Assembly: GCF_023016045.1 (NCBI RefSeq)
Contig: NZ_JALKAP010000005.1
Coordinates: 1-64,000 of the forward strand
DNA: 64,000 bases
From: Marinobacter sp. S6332
GTDB lineage: Bacteria > Pseudomonadota > Gammaproteobacteria > Pseudomonadales > Oleiphilaceae
Reading direction: 5' to 3'
Position numbers and translations under genes: made by a program. Within the stretch, counting starts at the first letter, position 1; each line of letters begins with the position of its first letter. Shown piece after piece: positions 34,000-42,900 of the stretch. The notes under the pieces were generated by a model. The model did no database searches. It was not told where the DNA came from and was given only the letters and a program-made list of their open reading frames with translations.

Positions 34000-35582
34000 T
34001 GGACATACAGTTCATTCTCGATACCCTTCGTGCCGTAAAGCTTGAGCTGTACCGGCATCGATTGGCCGCGGTAATCATATTTATGACCGTGACAGCGGGG
34101 GTGTTGGCGTTGGGCTACGTAACACCAAAAAGTTACACCTCACAGGCGGTTTTATACGCTGACCAGTCCAATATCCTCCAACCATTGCTTCGGGGTCAGG
34201 CTGAGGTAACTCAATTAGACCGAATAAACGAAGCTCGGGAAATGATGCAAAGCCGCTCTTTTTTGGAGCAGGTCGCTCTGGATACGAGGTTAATTGAGGG
34301 CGGGGAAACCGATGCTGTCCGCAATAGAAAGATTAGCGACTTGCGCAAGCAGGTAGGTATTCGAGTATCAAACCGAAACTTCCTTGAGCTGAGCTACACC
34401 AGTAGAAGCCCTGATGAATCGTTTCAGGTTCTCAGTGCCGTGTTAAATCGTTTTGTTGAGCGCACTGTTCGTAAAAAGCGTTCCGAGAGCCAAGGTGCGT
34501 TTGAGTTTATCGACTCACAGGTGAAAACCTACCAACGCCAACTCGAAGAAGCAGAACAGCGGTTGAAAGAATTCAAATCCGCTAATCAGGACGGAACTGA
34601 GGGTAGCGTACAAGGTCGGATCGAGGCTCTGCGCCGAGATATCGAGAACCTAAAACTTGAAATTCAACAGACTGAATCCGAAGTTCTGCTAACGAGGCGC
34701 CAGCTTGAGAACGAGCAACCGGTGCGTCGTATCACCGTAGATCCTGGCAAATCTGCCGCAGAGCGCCGGTTGGTCGCTATGCGCCAAGAGCTCGATTCGT
34801 TGCTGCTGCGCTACCACGAGCGCCACCCGGATGTGGTCAGCGTTCAGGATCAGATCGCCGATTTGGAACAAAGAGTTTCCAAACAGTCGGACGCTGATCG
34901 AGACGGCGGTATTACCGAGGTGATGGAGAACCCGGTTTATGAAAACCTTAAAATCCAGCTATCTGACAGCACCACTCGCTTAACTGTTCAGAAAAACCGA
35001 CTAGCATCTCTTGAACGACTACTTGAGGAATCCTTCAAGCGCTCCCAGAGAGTTGCAGAAAATCAGGCGGAGCTCTCAGAGCTTACCCGAGACTACGATG
35101 TTACCCGAGGTGTATACGAAGACATGCTTCAGCGCCGGGAGAAAGCCCGGCTATCCATGACACTCGATGTGCAAGGAGAAGGAGTAAGCTACAAAATTCA
35201 GGAGCCGGCGTCTTATCCCACCCGTTGGGATGGTCTTCAGCTCTATCAAGTAGGTCTGGCTGGCCCGTTCTTGGGTAGTGCTATGGTGCTGGGCCTGCTG
35301 GTTATGCTGGTGATGTTTGATCAACGGGTTCGCTCACCCCGCGCACTGCAGCTCGCGCTGCCGGAGTCAATTCCTGTTCTCACAAGCATTCCCCATTACC
35401 GCAGCACTTGGAAAGACCGGCTGCTGCGCAAAGATGTACTATTAATTCTGGTGGTGCTAGCGGTCTTCATGACGGCGTATCTGGCTATTCTCGTTTTCAG
35501 TGTGATGGGCATTGCCCCGGAACAACTGGTCAACAAGGTCGGCGAGCTAATCGGGTTGGGCGCTGGGCAAGGGAGCAATTAA
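33999..35582 (+). CDS. Polysaccharide chain-length determinant, XrtA-associated (TIGR03007 type)
   Basis: 527 residues of the Wzz/GNVR polysaccharide co-polymerase class. First membrane helix near 22-42, periplasmic Wzz region with LQPLLRGQAEVTQLDRINEAREMM in parts, long coiled coils (about 165-250 and 315-385), the GNVR-type segment LTRDYDVTRGVYEDMLQRREKAR in parts, then two C-terminal membrane helices. It sets polymer length and links the inner-membrane polymerase to export. TAATG overlaps couple it to both neighbours. Confidence 0.92.
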   Translation: MDIQFILDTLRAVKLELYRHRLAAVIIFMTVTAGVLALGYVTPKSYTSQAVLYADQSNILQPLLRGQAEVTQLDRINEAREMMQSRSFLEQVALDTRLIEGGETDAVRNRKISDLRKQVGIRVSNRNFLELSYTSRSPDESFQVLSAVLNRFVERTVRKKRSESQGAFEFIDSQVKTYQRQLEEAEQRLKEFKSANQDGTEGSVQGRIEALRRDIENLKLEIQQTESEVLLTRRQLENEQPVRRITVDPGKSAAERRLVAMRQELDSLLLRYHERHPDVVSVQDQIADLEQRVSKQSDADRDGGITEVMENPVYENLKIQLSDSTTRLTVQKNRLASLERLLEESFKRSQRVAENQAELSELTRDYDVTRGVYEDMLQRREKARLSMTLDVQGEGVSYKIQEPASYPTRWDGLQLYQVGLAGPFLGSAMVLGLLVMLVMFDQRVRSPRALQLALPESIPVLTSIPHYRSTWKDRLLRKDVLLILVVLAVFMTAYLAILVFSVMGIAPEQLVNKVGELIGLGAGQGSN

Positions 35583-36457
35583 TGGACGACAACAAACTCT
35601 ATAAAGCGCTTCTCAAAAGCCAGAGCGAACGCCGCCAAGTTGAAAATGATCGTGGAGAAGCGAAAGTAGAAGAAAACTTTCGCAAAGAGCGGCCCTATGC
35701 AGGCTCTGATCGCGATAAGCCCAACTGGACCCGAGTGGAAACCAATGACAACGAGCATCCCCCAACGGTCTACGACTCATCGGTGTCTCTTTCACTAATT
35801 GGCAACCCCAAGCCATGGAGCCGCGAACAGCTACGTGAGCGCAAGATAATTTACTCAGGAATGGCAGATAAAGAAGTTATGGACGCTTACCGGGAGTTGC
35901 GCATACAGCTGCGTAACCGTGCGGGCGACGGCAACTTTATCGTGATGTTCAGTAGTTTGGGTAAAGGCCATAGCGGTTTGTTGACGGCCTATAATTTAGC
36001 AGCCGCGTTTGCTTTGGACTCTCACACCTCAGCATTGCTTGTAGACTGTGATCCTTACGGTAAAGAGTTGAGCAGCCTTGTTTCAAGCCCTATGACATCA
36101 GGGGTTACAGACTTTGTTGCAGATCGTTCGCTCAAGATTCAGTCTATCCTTTACCCTAGTGGTGTTGAGCGTCTTACCGTTATTCCTGCAGGCACTCAGG
36201 CGTCCTCAGCGGTTGAGCTTTTTTCTGCCGTGCGCATGCGAGAGTTGATTACCGAGTTGAAAGCCCGCTACCCGGATCGCTGCATTGTGCTTAACACTCC
36301 GCCCTTTCAAGAAAACACCGAAGCCAGAATTTTGGAACGCTTTGCAGACCAGATTGTTTTCGGCGTTCCATTTGGAGAAGTCACTGGTGAAGTCATTGAA
36401 GATTCAGTGGATGCACTTGGATCCGATAAATTCTCCGGCCTGATTTTTCAGGAGTAG
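35582..36457 (+). CDS. XrtA-associated autokinase homologue with degenerate P-loop
   Basis: 291 residues in the CpsD/CapB/BY-kinase family usually placed after the chain-length gene. The Lys/Thr of the Walker A loop are not where expected: the sequence is SSLGKGHSGLLTAYNLA from 124, with GHS in place of GK-S/T. Walker A' LLVDCDP (153-159) remains. The C-terminal Tyr cluster typical of autokinases is absent. The N-terminal 80 residues are a charged, probably disordered region. It could be a pseudokinase that still binds the chain-length protein. The start overlaps the previous stop (TAATG). Confidence 0.8.
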   Translation: MDDNKLYKALLKSQSERRQVENDRGEAKVEENFRKERPYAGSDRDKPNWTRVETNDNEHPPTVYDSSVSLSLIGNPKPWSREQLRERKIIYSGMADKEVMDAYRELRIQLRNRAGDGNFIVMFSSLGKGHSGLLTAYNLAAAFALDSHTSALLVDCDPYGKELSSLVSSPMTSGVTDFVADRSLKIQSILYPSGVERLTVIPAGTQASSAVELFSAVRMRELITELKARYPDRCIVLNTPPFQENTEARILERFADQIVFGVPFGEVTGEVIEDSVDALGSDKFSGLIFQE

Positions 36458-36461
36458 GCCC

Positions 36462-37811
36462 ATGGAGCGCCGGGCACGGATTGCACGCACTTATCCTCTT
36501 ACCCGATGTCTGATGGGCTTATGCTGCATTGCTTGGTCGTATACAGGAATGGCGCAGAGCCTGAATGACGATACTACAACAATCTCCGGCTCGGCTTCTG
36601 TGTTTACAGGGGGCACTCACACCCGCACCGACAGAAGCACGTATACTGACACTAATACGGAGCCAGTGGCCGGAGTATCCGGAAATATAGGAGGCTCTCT
36701 CGAGAAAGGCGCCAATGCTCTGGCGCTGAGATACGGTGGCACCCTAGAAACCCGCCGGGAAACGGTAGATGGCGGCCAGACAGATAGCAGCACTCTAACC
36801 GGTGCGTCTCGCTACACCCACGCAGACCCGGGCAGCCGGTTCGATTTTAATTTGGGCCATACCGTCACCTCTGTGCGTAACAACACTGGCTTTGAGACAA
36901 ACCCGTCCAGTTACGACACACAAAACAGTGTGACTGGGGGAGCAGGTTTGAGGTTTTATCCCGGCGACCTATCAATGCTGCGTTTTTTCGGCCAGGCTGG
37001 TCGAAGCTTTGGTGAAGACGAGCTTGGCGACCAAGAGTCATTCACCGCCGGAAGTGAACTGTCACGCAGGTTGAGTGAGCGCTCATCGGTAAGCTTAAAC
37101 GCTAACCGGAGCTGGTCAGAGCAACAGGGAGCCGAAACAACTATAGACTCCGCGCAGCTGGTCTACAGCTTACAATTGGAACATGGCAGCTTTAGCATTG
37201 GGGCAGGTGGTAGCAAAGCAGATACCGAATACACTGGCGGCGCTACAGACGAGCACGATGCTGTAACCGGCTTTTTAGAGCGCTCGTGGGTGGGCGCGGA
37301 CTGGCGCACTGCTATAAAGTACGACCGCAGAATGTATGACAGCGCTATCGACCTTTCCCGGGAAGTACCGCCGATATTTGATCTCCTGCCAGATACCGTG
37401 CGACTGCAAGACCTTGTTGTTAGCGATTCATTGTTGATTAGCCATAACAACCAACGGCTGTGCGATGTGTGCACCCTTGGCGTGTATGCAGAAGGCGCCA
37501 TTTTGGACTCGCAGCTTTCCGGAGCCATCACCCATGAGTACCGCGGAGGTATTAACCTTGGGTTTCAGTTGAACGCGCTTCAAAGATTAGCCTTTGGATA
37601 CAGCTGGCAAGGTGATGCAAACGAAGACGCCGATATTATTGTTGATGAGATCCATCAGCTAACCACAAGCTGGACCCGGCAGTTAGCAGAAAATACAACC
37701 TTTGGTGTTGAATTCAATCAATCGTACCTGCGCTCGCGTTTTGCCAGAGACGATCAAAACCAATTCGAGTTACGCCTTGTGCTGAGTCGCGGTTTTGCAC
37801 TGAGTAGATAG
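36462..37811 (+). CDS. PEP-CTERM system-associated outer-membrane beta-barrel protein (TIGR03016 type)
   Basis: 449 residues: signal peptide (about 1-31, cleaved after GMA), then repeated alternating beta-strands with many Ser/Thr/Gly (FDFNLGHTVTSVRNNTGF, SVSLNANRSWSEQQGAET), ending in an aromatic-hydrophobic strand (LRLVLSRGFALSR). Size, composition and position right after the autokinase match the exosortase A-associated outer-membrane family. It probably aids polymer secretion across the outer membrane; mechanism unknown. Confidence 0.85.
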   Translation: MERRARIARTYPLTRCLMGLCCIAWSYTGMAQSLNDDTTTISGSASVFTGGTHTRTDRSTYTDTNTEPVAGVSGNIGGSLEKGANALALRYGGTLETRRETVDGGQTDSSTLTGASRYTHADPGSRFDFNLGHTVTSVRNNTGFETNPSSYDTQNSVTGGAGLRFYPGDLSMLRFFGQAGRSFGEDELGDQESFTAGSELSRRLSERSSVSLNANRSWSEQQGAETTIDSAQLVYSLQLEHGSFSIGAGGSKADTEYTGGATDEHDAVTGFLERSWVGADWRTAIKYDRRMYDSAIDLSREVPPIFDLLPDTVRLQDLVVSDSLLISHNNQRLCDVCTLGVYAEGAILDSQLSGAITHEYRGGINLGFQLNALQRLAFGYSWQGDANEDADIIVDEIHQLTTSWTRQLAENTTFGVEFNQSYLRSRFARDDQNQFELRLVLSRGFALSR

Positions 37812-37827
37812 CGTTAGGAATGGAATC

Positions 37828-38823
37828 ATGTTTGAACAAAAGAAGGACATACTGCTCCCTCCGGAGACGCCGCCACAGCTAATCGTGGTAATTGATACCG
37901 AAGAAGAGTTTGATTGGAGTGCAGAGCCAGATGCCAAGGCAAACCAAGTTTCGGCTATGGAGCACATTGATCGCGCCCAGAACATCTTCAATGAGTACGG
38001 CATCTGCCCGTGTTACGTAATTGATTATCCGGTGGCTAGCCAGCCCCAAGGCTATGGGCTACTGAGGCAGTTTGCAGAAAAAGGCCAATGCGAAATTGGA
38101 GCGCATCTTCATCCCTGGGTGAACCCACCTCAGGAAGAAACCCTTTCGCGCTCAAATATGTATCCTGGCAACCTACCGGAAGGTTTAGAGCGGGAAAAGC
38201 TCCGGGTATTGCGCGACACCATTGAGCATAACTTTGGTCAGGCGCCAGTTGCCTATAAAGCAGGGCGCTATGGCTTTGGCCCGAACACCACCGGCATTCT
38301 TCAAGAGCTGGGGTTCAATATTGATTTGTCGGTTTGCCCACCTCTAGATTCGCGGGCTGACGGCGGACCAGATTACCGACGATTTGATGCGCACCCATTT
38401 TGGTTTGGCGGATCAGACAAACCCATTCTGGAGATTCCTTGTACCGGCGGATTTATCGGCTGGGCGCGCCCCGTTGCAGTGCCATTGTATGAAGTTGCAC
38501 AACGCCTAAAGCAGTTTAAAGCGCCGGGTATTTTGGCCCGTGCAGGCGCGGTAGACAGGCTGATGCTTTCTCCGGAAGGATTCACGCCAGCGGAGCATAT
38601 CAAGCTCACCCGAGCGCTCTATAATCAGGGCGTGCGCACCTTCACCTGGAGCTTTCATAGCCCCAGCGTTGTGCCGGGTAACACAAGTTACGTACAGACA
38701 GAAGCTCAGCTAAAGGCATTTTTAGACAGCTTCCGTCAGTTTTTCGATTTCTTTTTCAATGAATTAGGCGGGCAAGCGTCATCGCCCACCCGCATTCGCA
38801 AGTATATGGAGAGTAAGGCATGA
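37828..38823 (+). CDS. Second polysaccharide deacetylase-family protein (WalW-like)
   Basis: 331 residues, NodB-like fold of the WalW class. The first motif is VVIDTEEEFDW (24-34), the zinc-His region is CEIGAHLHPWVNPP, then YKAGRYGFGPNT and a C-terminal TFSFHSPS-like TWSFHSPSVVPG. No signal peptide. It probably removes acetyl groups from a cytoplasmic or membrane-linked glycan intermediate. It overlaps the following carbamoyltransferase gene by 4 bases (ATGA). Confidence 0.88.
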   Translation: MFEQKKDILLPPETPPQLIVVIDTEEEFDWSAEPDAKANQVSAMEHIDRAQNIFNEYGICPCYVIDYPVASQPQGYGLLRQFAEKGQCEIGAHLHPWVNPPQEETLSRSNMYPGNLPEGLEREKLRVLRDTIEHNFGQAPVAYKAGRYGFGPNTTGILQELGFNIDLSVCPPLDSRADGGPDYRRFDAHPFWFGGSDKPILEIPCTGGFIGWARPVAVPLYEVAQRLKQFKAPGILARAGAVDRLMLSPEGFTPAEHIKLTRALYNQGVRTFTWSFHSPSVVPGNTSYVQTEAQLKAFLDSFRQFFDFFFNELGGQASSPTRIRKYMESKA

Positions 38824-40646
38824 AGGTGCTAGGGATATCCCCGCTAGATAAAGACTCAACGGTTTCCATTGTTGAGGATGGCAACATTCTCTTTGCCGCC
38901 GGTGAAGAACGCTTTTCCAGAGTTAAGCAGCAATCAGGCTTCCCGCGCCTAGCTCTGGAAAAAGCCCTCGCATATACCGGCCTCTCCATGAGCGATATTG
39001 ATTTGGTGTGCTACCCATTTCTTACATGGGAGAACGAACAGAAACTGTTCACAAAAAATCTGGAAGATGAGAAAGCGTTTATCAAAGCTTTCCAGCCCAA
39101 AGATTTGGGGCCTCAGATTAAGGAAGCACAGGGCAGGGTACCTGATCGGAATCAGCCGATTCACGGCCTTGAGCATCCCAATGCCATGATGGAAAAAGGG
39201 TTTCTGCACAACTCCTACTACAACATGGCAGGGGTGCAGAAGCTGGCATCTAACAACGCGGCTCTGAAATCCTCTCGGCATTGGGGAGAGAGCGCTTCAG
39301 AGTCTTTTAAGCAATGGGAAAGTGACCTCACTCAAGGCTTGAGTGATATGGGCTGGACTGGCCCGGTCAAGCGCATGGATCACCACCTATCCCACGCTGC
39401 AAACAGCTTTCTGTGTAGCGGTTTTGAAAGGGCACTCTGTGTAACTCTGGACGGCTATGGCTCCGGGCTTGCTGGCTCAGTGAGTGAAGGGCGTGATGGC
39501 AAAATCCACCGCCTGCACGGGCTGCCTTATCCGAACTCCCTCGGCACACTCTATGAGCATGTGACCTCTAGCCTAGGATTTAAGCCCAGTCGCCACGAGG
39601 GCAAAATCGTAGGTTTGGCCTCTTATGGCGACCCGGAAATCTTGGGAGAAATTCTTCTTTCTCGCATCGAACAAACGCCAGGCGACTTCCGCATTTACGA
39701 AGCCAACAACGTATTCTTCTCACGGTATTTGGCCTCAAAGTTCCCGAAAATCGACGTGGCTGCGGCTTACCAGTATGTACTTGAAAAAGTAGCAACAAAC
39801 TACATCCGCTACTGGGTAGAGAAAACGGGTATCGACACTATCGTACTTTCTGGTGGTGTAACCGCAAACGTAAAGCTGAACCAGCGTATTTTCGAGATCG
39901 AAGGCGTTAACAACATCTTTGTCTACCCGAATATGGGCGATGGCGGCTGCGGAACGGGTGCTGCGCTTTATCACAGCTGGCCGGGCGGGGTTAAACCCTC
40001 CATTACCAACAGCTACATGGGGCCAGACTATTCCGATGCGGAAATAGAAAAGGCACTGAAAGCTGAAAACCTTCAATATCGCCGCCCAGAAAATCTTGCA
40101 GCCGATGTTGCAGGGCTGATTCACAGCGGTGAGGTTGTCGCACGTTTTGACGGACGCATGGAGTATGGCCCCAGAGCGCTTGGTAACCGCTCCATTCTTT
40201 ATCATGCCCGCGAGCCAGAAGTGAACCAGTGGCTGAACAAGCGCCTCGGCCGTACCGAATTCATGCCGTTTGCCCCGGTTACCCTCTACGAAGCCCGGGA
40301 GAAGTGCTATCACAACATCAAAGGCGCAGAGCACGCTGCCGAGTTCATGACCGTTACCTTTGACTGCACCGAGTTCATGAGAGAAAGCTGCCCTGCGGCA
40401 GTGCACGTGGATGGCACGGCCAGACCGCAGCTCATAAAGCGCGAAGCCAACCCCGGTTATTACGACATATTAAGTGAGTATGAAAAGCTGAGCGGCATTC
40501 CAAGCCTGATCAACACTAGCTTCAACATGCACGAAGAGCCCATTGTTAACTCCCCCGAGGATGCGGTAAGGGCCTTCATTCAGGGCGCTCTGGACTATCT
40601 GGCGATAGGCCCGTTCTTGGTAAAGCACCCGAACCCGGGGCAGTGA
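38820..40646 (+). CDS. NodU/TobZ family carbamoyltransferase
   Basis: 608 residues. The N-terminal Kae1-like domain opens MKVLGISPLDKDSTVSIVED, read in parts, with metal His residues in DHHLSHAANSF (H188, H189, H192), LDGYGSGLAGS and VLSGGVTANVKLN. The C-terminal domain begins near 430 with RFDGRMEYGPRALGNRSIL in parts, and has INTSFNMHEEPIVNSPEDA in parts. It transfers carbamoyl groups from carbamoyl phosphate, through carbamoyl-AMP, to a hydroxyl, here probably a sugar of the polymer. Confidence 0.92.
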   Translation: MKVLGISPLDKDSTVSIVEDGNILFAAGEERFSRVKQQSGFPRLALEKALAYTGLSMSDIDLVCYPFLTWENEQKLFTKNLEDEKAFIKAFQPKDLGPQIKEAQGRVPDRNQPIHGLEHPNAMMEKGFLHNSYYNMAGVQKLASNNAALKSSRHWGESASESFKQWESDLTQGLSDMGWTGPVKRMDHHLSHAANSFLCSGFERALCVTLDGYGSGLAGSVSEGRDGKIHRLHGLPYPNSLGTLYEHVTSSLGFKPSRHEGKIVGLASYGDPEILGEILLSRIEQTPGDFRIYEANNVFFSRYLASKFPKIDVAAAYQYVLEKVATNYIRYWVEKTGIDTIVLSGGVTANVKLNQRIFEIEGVNNIFVYPNMGDGGCGTGAALYHSWPGGVKPSITNSYMGPDYSDAEIEKALKAENLQYRRPENLAADVAGLIHSGEVVARFDGRMEYGPRALGNRSILYHAREPEVNQWLNKRLGRTEFMPFAPVTLYEAREKCYHNIKGAEHAAEFMTVTFDCTEFMRESCPAAVHVDGTARPQLIKREANPGYYDILSEYEKLSGIPSLINTSFNMHEEPIVNSPEDAVRAFIQGALDYLAIGPFLVKHPNPGQ

Positions 40647-40667
40647 ACTGGTAGCGGATGTAACGCC

Positions 40668-41795
40668 ATGACAGCAGCCATGCTGACCGTAACAACAGAG
40701 CCAGCCGCAGCGTGTGCAACTTTGCAGAACGACTGGCTGGATTTGGAAGCCCGTGCACAACCCACGGTGTTTCTCTCCTGGCAATGGCTCGGCCATTGGC
40801 TGCGTGTGTACGAGCCAGATGCGCTGGTACTTCGAGTTACGGAAGGTGATCGCCTGGTGGGGCTAGGGCTAGTGGTGGAAACCGATGAACGCCGCCATGG
40901 CGTTCTAAAATCCCGCTGCCTGCGCTTACACCAAACCGGCCACAAACTGCTGGATCAAATTTGGATAGAGTACAACGGGTTTCTGGCGGAGCGAGGCAAA
41001 GAAGATGCTGTCGCCAAAGCTTGCCTAGAACACCTGTGCCGCAATATGCAGGGCTGGGACGAATTTATTCTGGGCGCCATTGATGCTGAGGAAGCGGATC
41101 GTTATGCCAAGATTACCGGCCTATACAAGCACCTGCGTTGGGAAGCACCCTGCTTTGGCGTTGACCTTGATAGCCTGCGCAGAAACGGCGAACACTATCT
41201 CGACACACTTTCACGCAACACCCGCTACCAAATTAACCGTGCGCACCGGCTTTACAGCGAGCGCGGCGAAGTAAAACTCGTTCGGCCGGATTCTGCAGAC
41301 GAGGCGCTAGTAGTATTTGATCGCATCGGCCCAAGGCATCTAGAACGCTGGGGTAATGGGCCCGACCAAAGTGGGTTTGCCAATCCAGATTTCGTTCGCT
41401 TTCACCGAGAACTAATACGTGAGCAGTGGGCGGAAGGGGGCGTTGACTTGATTTCAGTAATGGCTGGCGACGAAGAAATCGCCTGTTTTTATAATCTGCT
41501 GCACAATCAGGTAGTGTATTTTTATCTGGGCGGTATGGCTGTTGATACGGATAACCGCCTCAAGCCGGGCTTGTTAGGCCACAGCTTGTGTATTGAAGAC
41601 TATCGCCACCATGGCTTTCACTATTACGACTTCATGGGTGGGGATGAGCGTTATAAATCCAATCTAGGCCACTTTCATCGTAATCTGGTCCAGATCGCTT
41701 TACAGCGCCCTCGTTTTAAATTGAAGCTTGAAGATGTAGCCAGACGAGCACGAAAGCGTTGGCTTGGGGAGGCAAGTGCCAGCAATGAACGCTGA
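40668..41795 (+). CDS. GNAT/FemAB-like (CelD/BcsL type) acyltransferase
   Basis: 375 residues with two GNAT-like halves. The second half has the Acetyltransf_6 pattern NTRYQINRAHRLYSERGEVKL in parts, VMAGDEEIACFYNLLHNQVVYFYLGGM in parts, and YDFMGGDERYKSNLG. Relatives (CelD/BcsL, PelX neighbours) are cytoplasmic acyl or aminoacyl transferases in polysaccharide loci. The acceptor is unknown. It overlaps the next, related FemAB gene by 11 bases; the two may be an old duplication. Confidence 0.82.
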   Translation: MTAAMLTVTTEPAAACATLQNDWLDLEARAQPTVFLSWQWLGHWLRVYEPDALVLRVTEGDRLVGLGLVVETDERRHGVLKSRCLRLHQTGHKLLDQIWIEYNGFLAERGKEDAVAKACLEHLCRNMQGWDEFILGAIDAEEADRYAKITGLYKHLRWEAPCFGVDLDSLRRNGEHYLDTLSRNTRYQINRAHRLYSERGEVKLVRPDSADEALVVFDRIGPRHLERWGNGPDQSGFANPDFVRFHRELIREQWAEGGVDLISVMAGDEEIACFYNLLHNQVVYFYLGGMAVDTDNRLKPGLLGHSLCIEDYRHHGFHYYDFMGGDERYKSNLGHFHRNLVQIALQRPRFKLKLEDVARRARKRWLGEASASNER

Positions 41796-42900
41796 ATTTC
41801 AAACACGGGCCTCCCGACTAAGCAGGTTTCCGGCAGATGAATATAACCGGTTTGTCGCTGGGCACCCTAAAGCAACGCCGTATCACAACAGAGCGTGGTT
41901 GCAGGCAACAGAGAGTGCCTATGGTCATACAGGCTGGGTGGTTAGCGTTTATCGAAACGAGACGTTGTGCGGTGTATTGCCTCTGGTAGAGGTGAAATCA
42001 CCCGTCGGTGCAAGCAGTTTGGCTTCTCTGCCATTCTGTGATCTCGGTGGTGCACTGGCGAACAGTGCGGAAATACGAGAACTGCTGATTACCGAGGCCC
42101 TAACGCTGGCGCAAGCACACAGCATCAAAACTCTGGGAATTCGGGAGGGCGGGCCAGCACTGAGTACCGAAAAAGACGCGACAGCCGAGCAGAATAAGCA
42201 GAGCATTGAAGCGCTGCCCGGCAACACCAAGGTACGAATGCTCTGCAGCTTACCCGAAAACAGCGAGGCTCTGTTTAAAAGCTACAAGCCGAAGTTGCGC
42301 AGCCAGATTCGCAAAGCAGAGAAAAACGGGCTAAGAGCGGAATTGCGCACAGAAGCAGACGCGGTACCCCTATTTTATGAGGTATTCGCCCAGAACATGC
42401 ACAGGCTTGGATCTCCCGTGCACAGCTTGCGGTGGTTTAAAGACTTGAAAGCCGCTTACGGCGATTACATGCTCATTGGCCTTGTATTCCAGAACGGTAA
42501 GCCCGTGGGTGCGGGTATTGTGCTTTTAGGCGGTAAAGAGGCTTGTATTCCTTGGGCATCTACGCTGGAAGAGTTCAACAGGCTTGCGCCCAACATGCTG
42601 CTGTACTGGATCTTATTAAGTCACGTGTGTGATCTGGGCTACACACGGTTCGATTTTGGCCGCTCCACATTGAATGAAGGCACCTACCGCTTCAAAAAAC
42701 AGTGGGGTGCCCAGCCTTATGAGCTGGTTTGGACGGAATATCGCAAGGGCTCACAAACGCCGCCCAGCGCAGATTCCGCTAGAGCGGGACTATCTTTGGT
42801 ATCCCGGCTAAGGCCCTTTATCGAAAGTATCTGGCGACTTTTGCCATTGCAATTTGCCAATTGGCTTGGCCCAAAACTGAGGCGATACATCACCCTATGA
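41785..42900 (+). CDS. FemAB-family protein, XrtA-associated (TIGR03019 type)
   Basis: 371 residues, FemAB/GNAT fold. Hallmarks: YHNRAWLQATESAYGHTGWV, SYKPKLRSQIRKAEKNGLRAEL in parts, FAQNMHRLGSPVHSLRWF, and the C-terminal RFDFGRSTLNEGTYRFKKQWGAQP in parts, which is the usual signature of the exosortase A-associated FemAB protein. It probably transfers an aminoacyl or acyl group to the glycan. The ATG lies within the previous gene, and its stop overlaps the next ATG (ATGA). Confidence 0.9.
   Translation: MNAEFQTRASRLSRFPADEYNRFVAGHPKATPYHNRAWLQATESAYGHTGWVVSVYRNETLCGVLPLVEVKSPVGASSLASLPFCDLGGALANSAEIRELLITEALTLAQAHSIKTLGIREGGPALSTEKDATAEQNKQSIEALPGNTKVRMLCSLPENSEALFKSYKPKLRSQIRKAEKNGLRAELRTEADAVPLFYEVFAQNMHRLGSPVHSLRWFKDLKAAYGDYMLIGLVFQNGKPVGAGIVLLGGKEACIPWASTLEEFNRLAPNMLLYWILLSHVCDLGYTRFDFGRSTLNEGTYRFKKQWGAQPYELVWTEYRKGSQTPPSADSARAGLSLVSRLRPFIESIWRLLPLQFANWLGPKLRRYITL

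Noticed and set aside
39735..40406. 223-codon minus-strand frame opposite the carbamoyltransferase
   Set aside because: Shadow; the sense frame has complete family motifs here.
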